Part shown: positions 1 to 9,821 of the stretch, piece by piece
Layout of the letters: each line of letters opens with the position of its first letter
How positions within the stretch are numbered: position 1 is the stretch's first letter
DNA from: Schistocerca nitens
Taxonomy: Eukaryota > Arthropoda > Insecta > Orthoptera > Acrididae
Reading direction: 5' to 3'
NCBI RefSeq assembly: GCF_023898315.1
Contig: NC_064622.1
Coordinates: 175,914,178 to 175,978,177 of the forward strand
Length of the DNA: 64,000 nt
Made by a program: the position numbers and the translations under genes
The notes under the pieces: model-generated
What the model saw: only the letters and a program-made list of their open reading frames with translations
Told to the model about the DNA's origin: nothing
Databases searched by the model: none

Positions 1-146
1 ACTGCGCGACCGCTACTGTCGCAGGTTCGAATCGTGCCTTGGGCATGGATGTGTGTGATGTACTTAGGTTAGTTAGGTTTAAGTAGTTCTAAGTTGTAGG
101 GGACTGATGACCTGAGATGTCAAGTCCCATTGTGCTCAGAGCCATT
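1..146 (+). mobile_element. S1-family tRNA-derived SINE, cut by window start
   Basis: The copy begins inside the tRNA-like head just before the B box (GGTTCGAATC) and runs through the conserved tail to AGAGCCATT. Its 5' part lies outside the window, so no target-site duplication can be checked. Confidence 0.85.
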
Positions 147-300
147 AGGGAAATTGGGATCTACCGTGCAGGGATTACACTTCAGGTGACTGTCGTGCCT
201 CCGATGGTTAGACCAAAGTACAACATTTGCGAGGGAGTAAAATTAAAACAAGATTTTTGTTAAAAATTTGTTATTGAACAGAAGCGGAAGATAAGTGTTT

Positions 301-493
301 GCCGGCCGCTGGTGGCCGAGCGGTTCTGGCGCTACAGTCTGGAACCGCGCGACCGCTGCGGTCGCAGGTTCGAATCCTGCCTCGGGCATGGATGTGTGTG
401 TTGTCCTTAGGTTAGTTAGGTTTAAGTAGTTCTAAGTTCTAGGGGACTTATGACCTCAGCAGTTGAGTCCCATAGTGCTCAGGAGCCATTCCT
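301..493 (+). mobile_element. S1-family SINE with 11 bp TSD
   Basis: This is a good reference copy of the dominant SINE (called S1 here). The head resembles a Leu/Ser-type tRNA, with an A box region TGGCCGAGCGG, a long variable-arm stem (GCGACCGC..GCGGTCGC) and a B box GGTTCGAATCC. The tail contains CTTAGGTTAGTTAGGTTTAA, AAGTTCTAGGGGACT and CCCATAGTGCTCAG and ends near GAGCCATT. The copy is flanked by the perfect duplication GATAAGTGTTT at 290-300 and 494-504, showing insertion by target-primed reverse transcription. SINEs of this kind have an internal RNA polymerase III promoter and depend on a partner LINE. Confidence 0.9.
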
Positions 494-780
494 GATAAGT
501 GTTTCATTTTTTTGACATAGTCTCCCTGCCGTTTAACCGGTACTGAATAAATATCTTGTGGGACAGCAAAGTGTGTTATCATGTATTTCTCCAAGTACAT
601 CAATGCTGCTGACAGTCGGCTGAATTTTTTTTTCAGTGTTTTGTTAGCTGCTGATTCAGTAAAAGGGAATGGTACTACTGTTTACTCACATACTTGTATC
701 ATCTGCAAACAGGACAAAATTTGCATTTTCAACAATGCAAGGGGAAAATCATTTTCATATATCACAAACAATGCAAGGCC

Positions 781-988
781 CAAAAATTTGAAATTTGTGG
801 TAAGGTCTTATGAGACCAAACTGCTGAGGTCGTCGGTCCCTCAGCCTACACACTACTTAATATAACTTAAACTAACTTACACTATGGACAACACACACAC
901 CCATGCCCGAGGGAGGACTCGAACCTCCAACAGGGGGAGCCGCACTGACCGTGACAATGCGCCTTAGACCGCGTGGCTACCCCGCGCG
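781..988 (-). mobile_element. S2-family tRNA-derived SINE
   Basis: On the minus strand the head reads GCCGCGCGGGGTAGCCACGCGGTCTAAGG followed by the B box GGTTCGAGTCC; the tail differs in sequence from S1 but follows a similar plan (a GACCTCAGCAG-like block, then GTCTCATAAGACC). The flanks share GCAAGGCC at 773-780 and 989-996, a probable 8 bp TSD. Two further members lie at 42040-42239 and 46986-47192. Confidence 0.8.
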
Positions 989-996
989 GCAAGGCC

Positions 997-2907
997 AGGA
1001 ATAGAACAATGTAGTAAAGCATATTTGACTCCTTCAGATTTCGAATACATACTAGTACTGTTATGTGACCGATATGCAACCCACTGTGTCTACTATTCAA
1101 CAGTATTTTAACTTTTACGTAAGACTGTCATGGCTCATACACGCATAAACGTTAGCCAAGTCACAAAATATTCACAATGTTAATAACTTCCTATTTGTTG
1201 AATATAATATATCATCCATCAAGGAAAATAAAGCCTGTTCGGTTAATAGTACTTTCTGAAATCTAAACTGTTTGTTACGGAAAATGATTTCTGTGTGCTC
1301 AGATGAAATATATTTTACTGCATATGGTTTTTTCGAAATGTTTTGAGAATCCTGTCAGTAAAGAGATTTACTGGTATTTCTTTTCTATTATATCACCAGT
1401 TTTGCGATTTAGCGAACAATAACATTTTGAAGTCTATGTGGGAAAATGTCACTTTGAAACGATACTTTAGATAAGTAACTTAGTGTTTAAGATGCCGTGC
1501 TGAACCACATTTGTTTCTTTTGCTACTAAATTTTTCGTAACCACTTTGACACTTTTGAGAAAGTTAACAGTGAAATGTTTTTTGGAGACATCGGATGTAG
1601 ACGAATTTTATCGAACTCCTTTCGGTGTGTTTCTCTATAACATCGATATAATATGCATGACTTTAAGAAAACAGCTATATTCAAATACACAAATATACAC
1701 CGGAGAGACTGAACAAGAAAATTAGGTAAGCAGATTACTCGATTAATTAAGTAGACCAGCGAACGTTTTTTTCAGCCTACTAGTAAATTATTATGAGGCC
1801 CTCAACGACCAGCAACAGTTCCATTCAGGGGCAAAAAAATGATATTAATAGAGAAGTTCAGTGTGACAGCATTAATTCACACCGCGTTAAAATAATAAAC
1901 CTCGTGGAACAGGGAAAAGAAAAAGTTGATAATATCTGTGTGATTTCATATTGCACCTGCTTATTGCACTCATGAGGATATTTGCAAATTACAGTGACAT
2001 GCATAAATAATTGTGGCCTAAGAATTAATTATATTTAAATGTGTGCACGGATGTGGCATAATAATGGTGTTATAAGTGAAAGTGTAAGAAAAAAATGAAT
2101 TATCGTTCAGGAAAAGAAAGTGTAAGACAAAAGTTATTAGGATGCTCAAAGATTGGAAAGTGTGAGTGACATTATCGCGGTATTTCGATCGTGGTAGATG
2201 TAGAGACAGATTGGCGTAGATTAGAAACGGAAAAACCCTATGGAAGACAGATGACTGAAAAAGGGGTTTGTCGATCTGTAGCAAGGACATTTTCTACTAC
2301 GTATGTATGGGCTGCGGAGGTTGAAAGGAAGATCGATGTGGTCTCGTCCGGTGTACCAACATTCGACCTTCGAAAATGGAGGACATAAAGCACCTCTGAT
2401 TTCTGCGCCCGTCAGCACCACGGAAAACGCTGCGTAAAACACGGGCGAACAATATAATTTTGTTAGCTCATGTTTACACTGACCGCACCGCACGCCTTTC
2501 GCCACCCAGCGGGTTGTTTCAAAGGTCTCAGGGCCTCGGAAGAGCCAGACACAGTGTTCTGACCATATGCTAATGAAATTTCTGCTGCATTTCGCTTTCA
2601 CAGGGCAGCTCTTGAATTCCGGAGCAAGCAAGTTTCACTCAATTTAGACCGGTTCGCTCGTACAACCGTCGCTCGCTGTTTTTATTGCGTTGCTCGCGTA
2701 AATATCGCGTAGGTAGTTTCACTGCAAAGGCGGACGTACTGAGTCGACAGCGGGTAATTCGCTCCGCGCTGTGCCATAGAATAAACATCGTCAGCATCTA
2801 AAGACAACTTGAGAGATTGTGTGAGGGGGTAAAGAACTTCACCCAGCTGTTCCTAAATGCTTTTATTTCTTATATCGGTTTTAGATAATAACAGCTCCAG
2901 TTTCTTC
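997..2907. other. Unassigned AT-rich DNA
   Basis: No transposase, RT, SINE head or convincing exon was recognised here. Short open frames (for example 1793-1975 and 2221-2631 on the minus strand) show no motif, splice context or codon pattern I can tie to a gene. About 2400-2800 is somewhat richer in GC than its surroundings. Confidence 0.4.
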
Positions 2908-3097
2908 AAATAGCTGTGAGCACTAAGGGACTTAACATCTGAGTTCATCAGTCCCCTAGAACTTAGAACTACTTAAACCTAACCAACCTAAGGACATCAC
3001 ACACATCCATGCCCGAGGCAGGTTTCGAACCTGCGACCGTACCGGTCGCGCGGTTCCAGACTGAAGCGCCTAGAACCGCTCGGCCACACCGGCCGCC
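2908..3097 (-). mobile_element. S1-family SINE
   Basis: The complement carries the S1 tail, a B box with one change and the full head ending GGCCGGTGTGGCCGAGCGG. No clear TSD is visible. The right end is only about 60 bp from the outer edge of the inverted repeat that begins at 3159. Confidence 0.85.
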
Positions 3098-3158
3098 AAT
3101 CCATTACACATGGAAACATTCCTATAAGTTTTTCTTGTATTCACAGCTGCAGATTAGC

Positions 3159-3330
3159 ACAATGCATAACATGCGTTTTCATATTAGGATAGAGTTTGCA
3201 ATATAAAACAAAGGAAAGCAGGATTTAAACATTAAAAAATTTAGGAACACTGTAATATTAGTGTGTGGAACGGAATATCTTGGAACTTTATGTCGACCAT
3301 AGGCGACACTTTTCTTGCGACAGCAGAATT
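3159..3330 (+). repeat. Left arm of long inverted repeat
   Basis: This stretch is the reverse complement of 6543-6716. The two match along their whole length at roughly 85-90% by eye, from ACAATGCATAACATGC at the outer edge to TTGCGACAGCA at the inner edge. The arms enclose about 3.2 kb of nested elements. No coding potential was recognised in the arm. Confidence 0.8.
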
Positions 3331-3454
3331 AGCAAAACTGAAACTAATTTATTGCCACGCATTACAGTATCTGCAAAGCTTCGCTGTCACACGATAATTA
3401 GAGTCCACACTGGACCTCTGTCAGTAGCTGCACTTTAATTGAACCGCCCGGTAA

Positions 3455-3665
3455 GTTCGACATGAAAGTTTCAACGATCATCCGAGACGTGGTCATTACG
3501 AAGATTACTCGATTATCATAAAGAGAACCAAAGTAGACCAGAAAGTAATTTGGCATTGTTCAAGCCTGAAATCATCATATCGCTGAGGGATGCTTAATAT
3601 CGAAGATTGCTGGGTGCTTAATTCAAATGAACATCGCTCTGAAGCGACAACTCATGGGTCATAAA
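3455..3665 (+). repeat. Direct repeat copy 1 (diverged)
   Basis: Similar in the same orientation to 4429-4470 joined to 5829-6020, once the intervening LINE is removed. Shared blocks include AAGTTTCAACGA, ATCATAAAGAG, CAAAGTAGA and TCTGAAGC. Divergence is about 30% by eye, so this is an old repeat of unknown class, perhaps terminal sequence of the neighbouring Tc1-like element. Confidence 0.55.
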
Positions 3666-3689
3666 TGACAGGTTGACCGACGGCTGCAG

Positions 3690-4425
3690 AGATGTCTGCG
3701 GTGAGCAACTGAATGCCCGAATGAAGCAAGGTGCTACCAACAGTGTGGCCTTAACGACCGTTCAGCGAGCATCTGCAGCTTAATTCTAATCACTGTTTAT
3801 CGACGATGAAGGCTGGAATTTGCACGCCAGTACCGCAAATGGACGTCCACTGAATGGCGACAAGTAGCCTTCTCAGATGAATGACGTTTTATGCTCTATC
3901 GGACTGAAGAGAACACCCTGCAACTATCATCGGAAGGGTCGAGACCGAAGGAGTGAGTGTTATGGTCTCGGAAACGTTTTCGTGTCATTCCCTGAGTGAT
4001 CTCGTCATTCTAGAAGGCACAATGGATCAACACAAACATGCATCTATCCTGGGGCACCATGTCCATCCCTACATGCACTGTGTTCACGGCACGATGGCAT
4101 CTACCAGCAGAGCAATGCAACGTTTCGCATAGTTCGCAGTGTACGTGGTGGTTTGAAGAGCACCAAGACGAGTTTGCCATTTTCCCCTGGCCGCCAAACT
4201 ACACAGATTTAAATCCAATCGAGAATATGTGGGACTACCTCTATCAGGCTATTCACGCCATGGATGTTCATCTGTGAAACATAGCTCAGTTGGTCACAGC
4301 ACTGTAGTCGACATGCCTCCACATCCCTGTCGGTACGTTCAAGAAGCTTACTGACCCTGTTCCTGCTGTAAAAGGTGGTTATTCAGCATTCTGACTGGTG
4401 GTGGCATTAATGTGACTGGACAGTG
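3690..4425 (+). pseudogene. Tc1-like DDE transposase remnant
   Basis: The C-terminal part is open at 4038-4277 and ends in WPPNYTDLNPIENMWDYL, the signature around the third catalytic residue (E) of Tc1-type DDE transposases. Upstream, pieces of the catalytic core can be followed at 3790-4020 only by switching frames and passing stops. The element is therefore a dead, old copy. It lies between the two copies of a diverged direct repeat and inside the 3159/6716 inverted repeat. Its ends could not be fixed; AATGTGACTGGACAGTG near 4423 may be one terminus. Confidence 0.7.
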
Positions 4426-4428
4426 CAG

Positions 4429-4470
4429 GTCTGATATGGAAGTTTCAACGAGCGTCCGAGGTAAGCCGTG
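4429..4470 (+). repeat. Direct repeat copy 2, left part (split by LINE)
   Basis: Matches 3455-3490 (GAAGTTTCAACGAGCGTCCGAG) and stops exactly at the RTE-type LINE. The rest of the copy resumes at 5829. Confidence 0.55.
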
Positions 4471-4569
4471 TTGTTGTTGTTGTGGTCTTCAGTCCTGAGA
4501 CTGGTTTGATGCAGCTCTCCATGCTACTCTATCCTGTGCAAGCTTCTTCATCTCCCAGTACCTACTGCA

Positions 4570-4770
4570 GCCGGCCGAAGTGGCCGTGCGGTTAAAGGCG
4601 CTGCAGTCTGGAACCGCAAGACCGCTACGGTCGCAGGTTCGAATCCTGCCTCGGGCATGGATGTTTGTGATGTCCTTAGGTTAGTTAGGTTTAACTAGTT
4701 CTAAGTTCTAGGGGACTAATAACCTCAGCAGTTGAGTCCCATAGTGCTCAGAGCCATTTGAACCATTTGA
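4570..4770 (+). mobile_element. S1-family SINE nested in RTE LINE
   Basis: A full S1 copy (GCCGGCCG start, AACCATTTGA end) flanked by the perfect 10 bp duplication ACCTACTGCA at 4560-4569 and 4771-4780. Removing it restores a continuous LINE 3' UTR when compared with 61560-61620, so it is younger than the LINE. Confidence 0.95.
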
Positions 4771-5701
4771 ACCTACTGCAACCTACATCCTTCTGAATCT
4801 GCTTAGTGTATTGATCTCTTGGACTCCCTCTACCATTTTTACCCTCCACGCTGCCCTCCAATACTACATTGGTGATCCCTTGATGCCTCAGAACATGTTC
4901 TACCAACCGATCCCTTCTTCTGGTCAAGTTGTGCCACAAACTCCTCTTCTCCCCAATCCTATTCAGTACCTCCTCATTAGTTATGTGATCTACCCATCTA
5001 ATCTTCAGCATTCTTCTGTAGCACCACATTTCGAAAGCTTCTATTCTCTTCTTGTCCAAACTATTTACCGTCCATGTTTCACTTCCATACATGGCTACAC
5101 TCCATACAAATACTTTCAGAAACGACTTCCTGACACTTAAATCTATACTCGATGTTAACAAATTTCTCTTCTTCAGAAACGCTTTCCTTGCCATTGCCAG
5201 TCTACATTTTATATCCTCTCTACTTCGACCATCATCAGTTATTTTGCTCCCCAAATAGCAAAACTCCTTTACTACTTTAAGTGTCTCATTTCCTAATCTA
5301 ATACCCTCAACATCACCCGACTTAATTCGACTACATTCCATTATCCTCGTTTTGCTTTTGTTGATGTTCATCTTATATCCTCCCTTCAAGACACCATCCA
5401 TTCCGTTCAACTGCTCTTCCAAGTCCTTTGCTGTCTCTGACAGAATTACAATGTCATCGGCGAACCTCAAAGTTTTTATTTCTTCTCCATGGATTTTAAT
5501 ACCTACTCCGAATTTTTCTTTTGTTTCCTTTACTGCTTGCTCAATATACAGATTGAATAACATCGGGGAGAGGCTACAACCCTGTCTTACTCCCTTCCCA
5601 ACCACTGCTTCCCTTTCATGTCCCTCGACTCTTATAACTGCCATCTGGTTTCTGTACAAATTGTAAATAGCCTTTCGCTCCGTGTATTTTACCCCTGCCA
5701 C
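4748..5701 (-). pseudogene. RTE-type reverse transcriptase, C-terminal 317 residues
   Basis: One open frame covers the palm, thumb and C-terminal part of a LINE reverse transcriptase; its last codons read into the nested SINE. Motifs in order: GVRQGCSLSPMLFNLYIE (RT block 4), TLRFADDIVILS with the catalytic FADD (block 5), NINKSKT, YLGSKI, YGSETWTV, then IEAFEMWCYRRMLKIRW, typical of RTE-like elements. The endonuclease and the first RT blocks are missing because of 5' truncation, so the copy cannot move by itself. The frame has stayed open and the FADD is intact, which suggests fairly recent insertion. Confidence 0.85.
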
Positions 5702-5828
5702 CTTTAGAATTTGAAAGAGAGTATTCCAGTCAACATTGTCAAAAGCTTTCTCTAAGTCTACAAATGCTAGAAACGTAGGTTTGCCTTTCCTTAATCTTTC
5801 TTCAAATATAAGTCGTAAGGTCAGTATT

Positions 5829-6020
5829 GCCGTGTGGCCACTATTAAGATTACGTGTATATCATAAAGAGGCACAAAGTAGAAGAGACTGCGATTTGGCA
5901 CCGTTCTTAACAGAAATCACCGAACTGCCGAGGAATGCTTAAAACCGAAAATTGTAAGGTTCTTAGTTCAGATGATCATCAGTCTGAAGCAACAAAACTG
6001 CATTAGGTTCACATTTTTAT
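5829..6020 (+). repeat. Direct repeat copy 2, right part
   Basis: Continues copy 2 after the LINE and aligns with about 3490-3660. See the entry at 3455. Confidence 0.5.
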
Positions 6021-6243
6021 AAGACAAACGCATCACGGATAACACTGGAGAGTAAATAGAAATGATGCACAACGTATAAAAGGGCAGGCGACTCGACGTT
6101 TTGGAAGAAATCAAAAATAAACGTTGAAAAAAGAAAGGAGGCAGGCTGACTGCTTCATGGGGAAAATGAATTTGCTACTAAACGCCTATTGTAATATTTC
6201 TGGCTATTTGCTCAGCTGTGCCAGGTGCGGTGGTGTATTTCTG

Positions 6244-6448
6244 GCCGTCCGATGTGGCCGAGCGGTTCTAGGCGCTTCAGTCTGGAACCGCGCGACCGCT
6301 ATGGTCGCAGGTTCGAATCCTGCCTCGGGCATGTATGTGTGTAATGTCCTTAGGTTAGTTAGGTTTAAGTAGTTCTAAGTTCTAGGGGACTGATCACCTC
6401 AGATGTTAAAGTCCCATAGCGCTCAGAGCCATTTGAACCATTTTTGTT
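6244..6448 (+). mobile_element. S1-family SINE
   Basis: Full S1 copy ending in AGCCATTTGAACCATTT. TATTTCTG occurs at 6236-6243 and 6449-6456, a probable 8 bp TSD. It lies inside the large inverted-repeat block, about 95 bp from the right arm. Confidence 0.88.
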
Positions 6449-6542
6449 TATTTCTGCTGCGGATGAATGGTATCCGCAGTAAGGTGCTGCCCCAGACTGT
6501 CTGAGGCGCATCGACGCCGCCATACAAATGAGCAACAACATG

Positions 6543-6716
6543 ATTATTTTGCTGTCGCAAGAAGAGCGTCACCTATGGTCAACATAAAGTTCTAAGATAT
6601 TTCTTTCCACACACAAATATTACAGTGGTTCTAAATATTTTAACGTTGAAATCCTACTTTTCCTTGTTTTATGCTGCAAATTCTATCCTAATATGAAAAT
6701 GCATGTTATGCATTGT
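6543..6716 (-). repeat. Right arm of long inverted repeat
   Basis: Reverse complement partner of 3159-3330. The outer edge reads GTTATGCATTGT, matching ACAATGCATAAC on the left. Confidence 0.8.
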
Positions 6717-7138
6717 CACCTTAATTTTTTTATGTTTATTGTTACATAAGATACTTTATGATGCATACATTGTCCTTCTAAATTATGTCGAACTTTATAC
6801 GCTGTTTCATAATGCTTCTTCCTCTTGATAATACTGAATTGCAGAATTATAAGTATAGCACTAATTAAAAGAGTTTGCACATTTTGAACTTACATACAAA
6901 GTACTCCTGGTCTTTTAGTTAGTGTGACAGCACGTTAAATTATATGTACCACATGCTGACGCACAGTCGCGGATCAGATTTTACTTCATATTTATTTCAA
7001 AGTATGCTTTATTAAGAATAATAAAAACGATTTTTAATTTCCGGGTTTCTACTTTGATTTATATGAGTTCATTGTACGTTTTTGAAGATCACCGCGCCTA
7101 TGTAAAACTTTTGTGATGGCGTCACATCGGAAATATGA
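6717..7138. other. Unassigned AT-rich spacer
   Basis: No motif, repeat or open frame of note between the inverted repeat and the mariner element. Confidence 0.4.
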
Positions 7139-7140
7139 TA

Positions 7141-8345
7141 CGAGGTTTGTTCAGTAAAGAATGATCACAATTTCTCACTCTAGATTTTAATCTTATGATT
7201 TTCTGTTAGCTTAATGTCTAACAAACACGCCGTACTAGTTTCATTGTTGCCACTCCTGGCTTCCACTTGAGACATATTCAGCATCGCCTACCGCAATAAT
7301 TGTGGTGATGTGTATCCATGCGGTTCTGAAATTCTGTTTTCGTCTCAACGAATCTTCAGTTGAGGACCATGCAGTGTTACGCGACATCTATGGGTCTTTT
7401 CTTCCCTACAGCACAGCTTGAAGGTTGTTAAAATTGTTTAAGGAGGGGAGGCAATTTCAAAGTAATGTGGACCTGGCACTCCAGTTACTGCTCTAACGGA
7501 AGAAAACACCACTGCTGTTCTTGTGAGAGAGTATCGACGAATTAGTTTACGAATACTTTCTGAAATGCTGAAAATTTCGTTGTGTGCCACCAACAAGTTG
7601 GTGACATAAAATTTGCACATGAGACGCGTTTGTGCGCGGTAGGTTTCAAGACTGTTGATTCCCGAACCAAAGGACGTAGGTGTGCTGTTTACATACTGTT
7701 GAAGTTGACGCTGGAGGAAGATACAGAGTTTGTTTTAAAGGAAATCACTGTTGATGAAACTTGGCTGCAACATTGTGATCGTGGGAACAAGTAACACATT
7801 GTGATCCTGGGAACAAACAATAAGGCTCAGTGTCGAAATCTCCTTCGTCACTAACATCTGAAAAATTCAGAAGTGGCTGCTGGGAAAGGTATATAGTTAT
7901 CTCATTTTTCTGACATATATGGATGGTTTACTAGCATGTTCTCTTACACACATGTCGACCACTGGGCAATACTACAAGGATGTTCTCAAAGCGTTGCAAG
8001 TCCATATCAGAGGCAAGAGATCACATATCCGTGAAACAGGCAGGAAGCTGGTCCACAATAATGCACTGCCGCATATTACAGAAGTTTTTACTGAATATCT
8101 TGGAAATATCAATGGGAAATTCACCCTCCCTGTAATAACATTCCCGATATTGCGAACTTTTCCCTATTCCCTAACCTGAAGAAACACCTTCGTGGGAGAT
8201 ATTTTTCCATTGTCACAAGAAGGAGTGAAGGCTGCGGAGATGATCCTGAGGGATCTTGCCAGAATGTCTTTGCAGACTGATCGAAGCTCTGTGACAAATG
8301 CAACGCATCCAAAGCAGAGCATTTTGAGAAGAACCATCAAAATCA
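7141..8345 (+). pseudogene. mariner-type transposase pseudogene
   Basis: The left end TA|CGAGGTTTGTTCAGTAA resembles mariner termini, including the one at 60122. Transposase pieces in three frames can be followed in the right order: an N-terminal part around 7480-7620; the first catalytic block ITVDETWLQH (about 7747-7780); YYKDVLKALQ and the second block HNNALPH (about 8050-8080), where the expected catalytic D is N; and FPNLKKHLRGRYFS (about 8163-8210) from the region after the third catalytic residue. Several frameshifts and stops break it. Its 3' end is not clear; a GA microsatellite follows. Confidence 0.75.
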
Positions 8346-8372
8346 TTAAGATGAGTAAAGGTAAAAAAAAAG

Positions 8373-8375
<3 letters not shown>

Positions 8376-8406
<31 letters not shown>
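8376..8406. repeat. (GA)n microsatellite
   Basis: About fifteen perfect GA units. Open frames over this stretch on both strands are low-complexity artefacts. Confidence 0.95.
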
Positions 8407-8411
<5 letters not shown>

Positions 8412-8429
8412 CGTTCTTCATTCAATGGC

Positions 8430-8915
8430 CCTATAGCGTCCCCAGCTAAATAATACGAAAAGACTTAAAAAAAAAACAGTATTTATAAAGAAGAGACATT
8501 TAAAAATTGAATAATATACATTTTTATCATGCACCCTTATTATACTAATTTCTCTGTGTAAGAGTCGAGGGCAAAGAAATATAACAATATGATCTAAAGA
8601 GACGACAAGATACGCTCTTTTTTTAATTTGCGTGTAGACGGGCATCTTGCGAGTGCTGGCAAATGTAAGCATATTTGTACTAATTAAGCAGATAATATAT
8701 TGATTTAATATCATTGTTCACTTTTAATTTGTAAGAGGTGATCCCGATTTCATGTCCGCCTTCCTTTAATTAACCTGCATTCGCGTAATTTACAGTGCAA
8801 CAATCGCAGCGGCCGATGCAGCCAACGACGCCATTACGTGGCGATATTAACTTATAAAATTTAGCGGAAGCGAAAAACTCGCCCGCTATTAACATAATAT
8901 TCATTTTTCTCCACA
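8430..8915. other. Non-repetitive flank of candidate exon
   Basis: No transposon similarity was seen. About 8805-8885 is more GC-balanced than its surroundings (GCAGCGGCCGATGCAGCC) and could be a conserved non-coding piece. CTCCACAG ending at 8920 is a second possible splice acceptor for the exon at 8965. Confidence 0.35.
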
Positions 8916-8964
8916 GCTGCCCGACGTTGCAGAAAATACGTAGTTGTAATAGTCTTATTTTCAG

Positions 8965-9020
8965 TACAACAGCCGAGAGCCAGAGCCAGGACTCCGACTA
9001 CGATGCAATGGTTAACGGAG
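8965..9020 (+). CDS. Candidate internal exon of an unidentified host gene
   Basis: A pyrimidine-rich acceptor (TCTTATTTTCAG ending at 8964) precedes, and a strong donor (GAG|GTAAGA, GT at 9021) follows, a 56 bp stretch. In the frame starting at 8966 it reads TTAESQSQDSDYDAMVNG without a stop, an acidic, polar peptide unlike any transposon protein here. The same frame stays open upstream to the alternative acceptor at about 8920, which would give a longer exon. It lies in one of the few stretches of the window without transposon sequence. I do not recognise the gene, no partner exon was found, and chance agreement with splice consensus is possible. Confidence 0.35.
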
Positions 9021-9327
9021 GTAAGAAGGAATATTCTCGCGCGTGTGTGGGCCGCAACTGCAATTAATAAGTAAAGATTTCTTGCTTTAAAGTGAGCTGA
9101 CTAGCCGAGGAAATTAATACGAAAAGCTTATTCTATTGTTGAACTTATATGCTCATGTTTTTAAGATTCAGCGAGTCTATCATTCATTAACGTAACAAAT
9201 AATTTATGATTAATATTGTAAAAAAGGAGAACTTCACAAAAGCATTTAATTGTAAATCAAAATTGAATGACATATTTTGATTAAAGCCCAGCACGTAAGT
9301 CGGCAGCAATCAACATTAACAACAAAT

Positions 9328-9815
9328 AAAATTACAATGGAATGAACACCCTTAGCTGCTTACAGGCGTTGACATACGTCAACGGGGACAGATGAAAATG
9401 TGTGCCCCGAGCGGGACTCGAACCAGGGATCTCCTACTTACATGGTGCTCAGTTTTTTTTGTTACAGAGGGCACGTAACCCTGTGACCGAACACGCTGAG
9501 CTACCGTGCCGGCATGGCAGACGCTCTATCCATCTGAGCCACCGAGGACACAGAGGATAGTGCGACTGCAGGGATTTATCTCTGGCACGCCTCCCGCGAA
9601 ACACACATTCTCAACGTATTGTCTTCTTCTGTACGAATGCACAAACAGTGCCCGAACTCTTACGGGAAATCGGCAACGCGCCGCGAGTTATGAGTGTAAT
9701 GGGCGGGGGCACTACGAATGTAGTGCGGGACAATACGTTGAAAATGTGGGTTTCGCGGAAGGCGTGCCAGAGATAAATCCCTGCAGTCGCACTATTCTCT
9801 GTGTCCTCAGTGACG
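9328..9815 (-). mobile_element. S3 SINE-like element with hairpin 5' region
   Basis: On the minus strand a tRNA-like head (GTGGCTCAGATGGATAGAGC ... GGTTCGAGTCCC) is followed by a tail ending near TTCATTCCATTGTAAT. Upstream of the head, 9541-9625 and about 9728-9815 form a strong inverted repeat of about 85 bp per arm (CTGCAGGGATTTATCTCTGG on one side, its complement on the other), so the 5' part folds as a long hairpin. The head is split by a second small tRNA-like insert at 9446-9512. Confidence 0.75.
9446..9512 (-). mobile_element. Small tRNA-like SINE nested in S3 head
   Basis: A 67 bp insert that reads, on the minus strand, CCGGCACGGTAGCTCAGCGT through a run of A residues to ACTGAGCA. 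CATGG flanks it on both sides (9441-9445 and 9513-9517), a 5 bp TSD. Without it the S3 head reads continuously from GAGCGTCTGCCATG to TAAGTAGGAGATCC. Confidence 0.7.
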
Positions 9816-9821
9816 CAGATA

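Larger units (their letters stand above)
4471..5828 (-). mobile_element. RTE-type LINE, 5' truncated, with nested SINE
   Basis: The element lies on the minus strand with its 3' end at 4471. That end is a short tandem repeat, (CAA)n on the coding strand, as is usual for RTE-clade LINEs. The flanks share GCCGTG (4465-4470 and 5829-5834), a likely TSD. Its GCC is also continuous with the element's own sequence, so the truncated 5' end joined with short microhomology. A second, longer copy of the same family starts at 61487. An S1 SINE interrupts the 3' UTR at 4570-4770. Confidence 0.85.

Noticed and set aside
341..380. tRNA gene-like A and B boxes at many places
   Set aside because: They are SINE heads: the same tail follows each time, TSDs flank them, and the cloverleaf cannot be completed with a proper acceptor stem.
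3009..3206. Open frames beginning MPEAGFEPATVAVARF or close variants (3009, 25434, 41695)
   Set aside because: Translations of the S1 SINE head; not genes.
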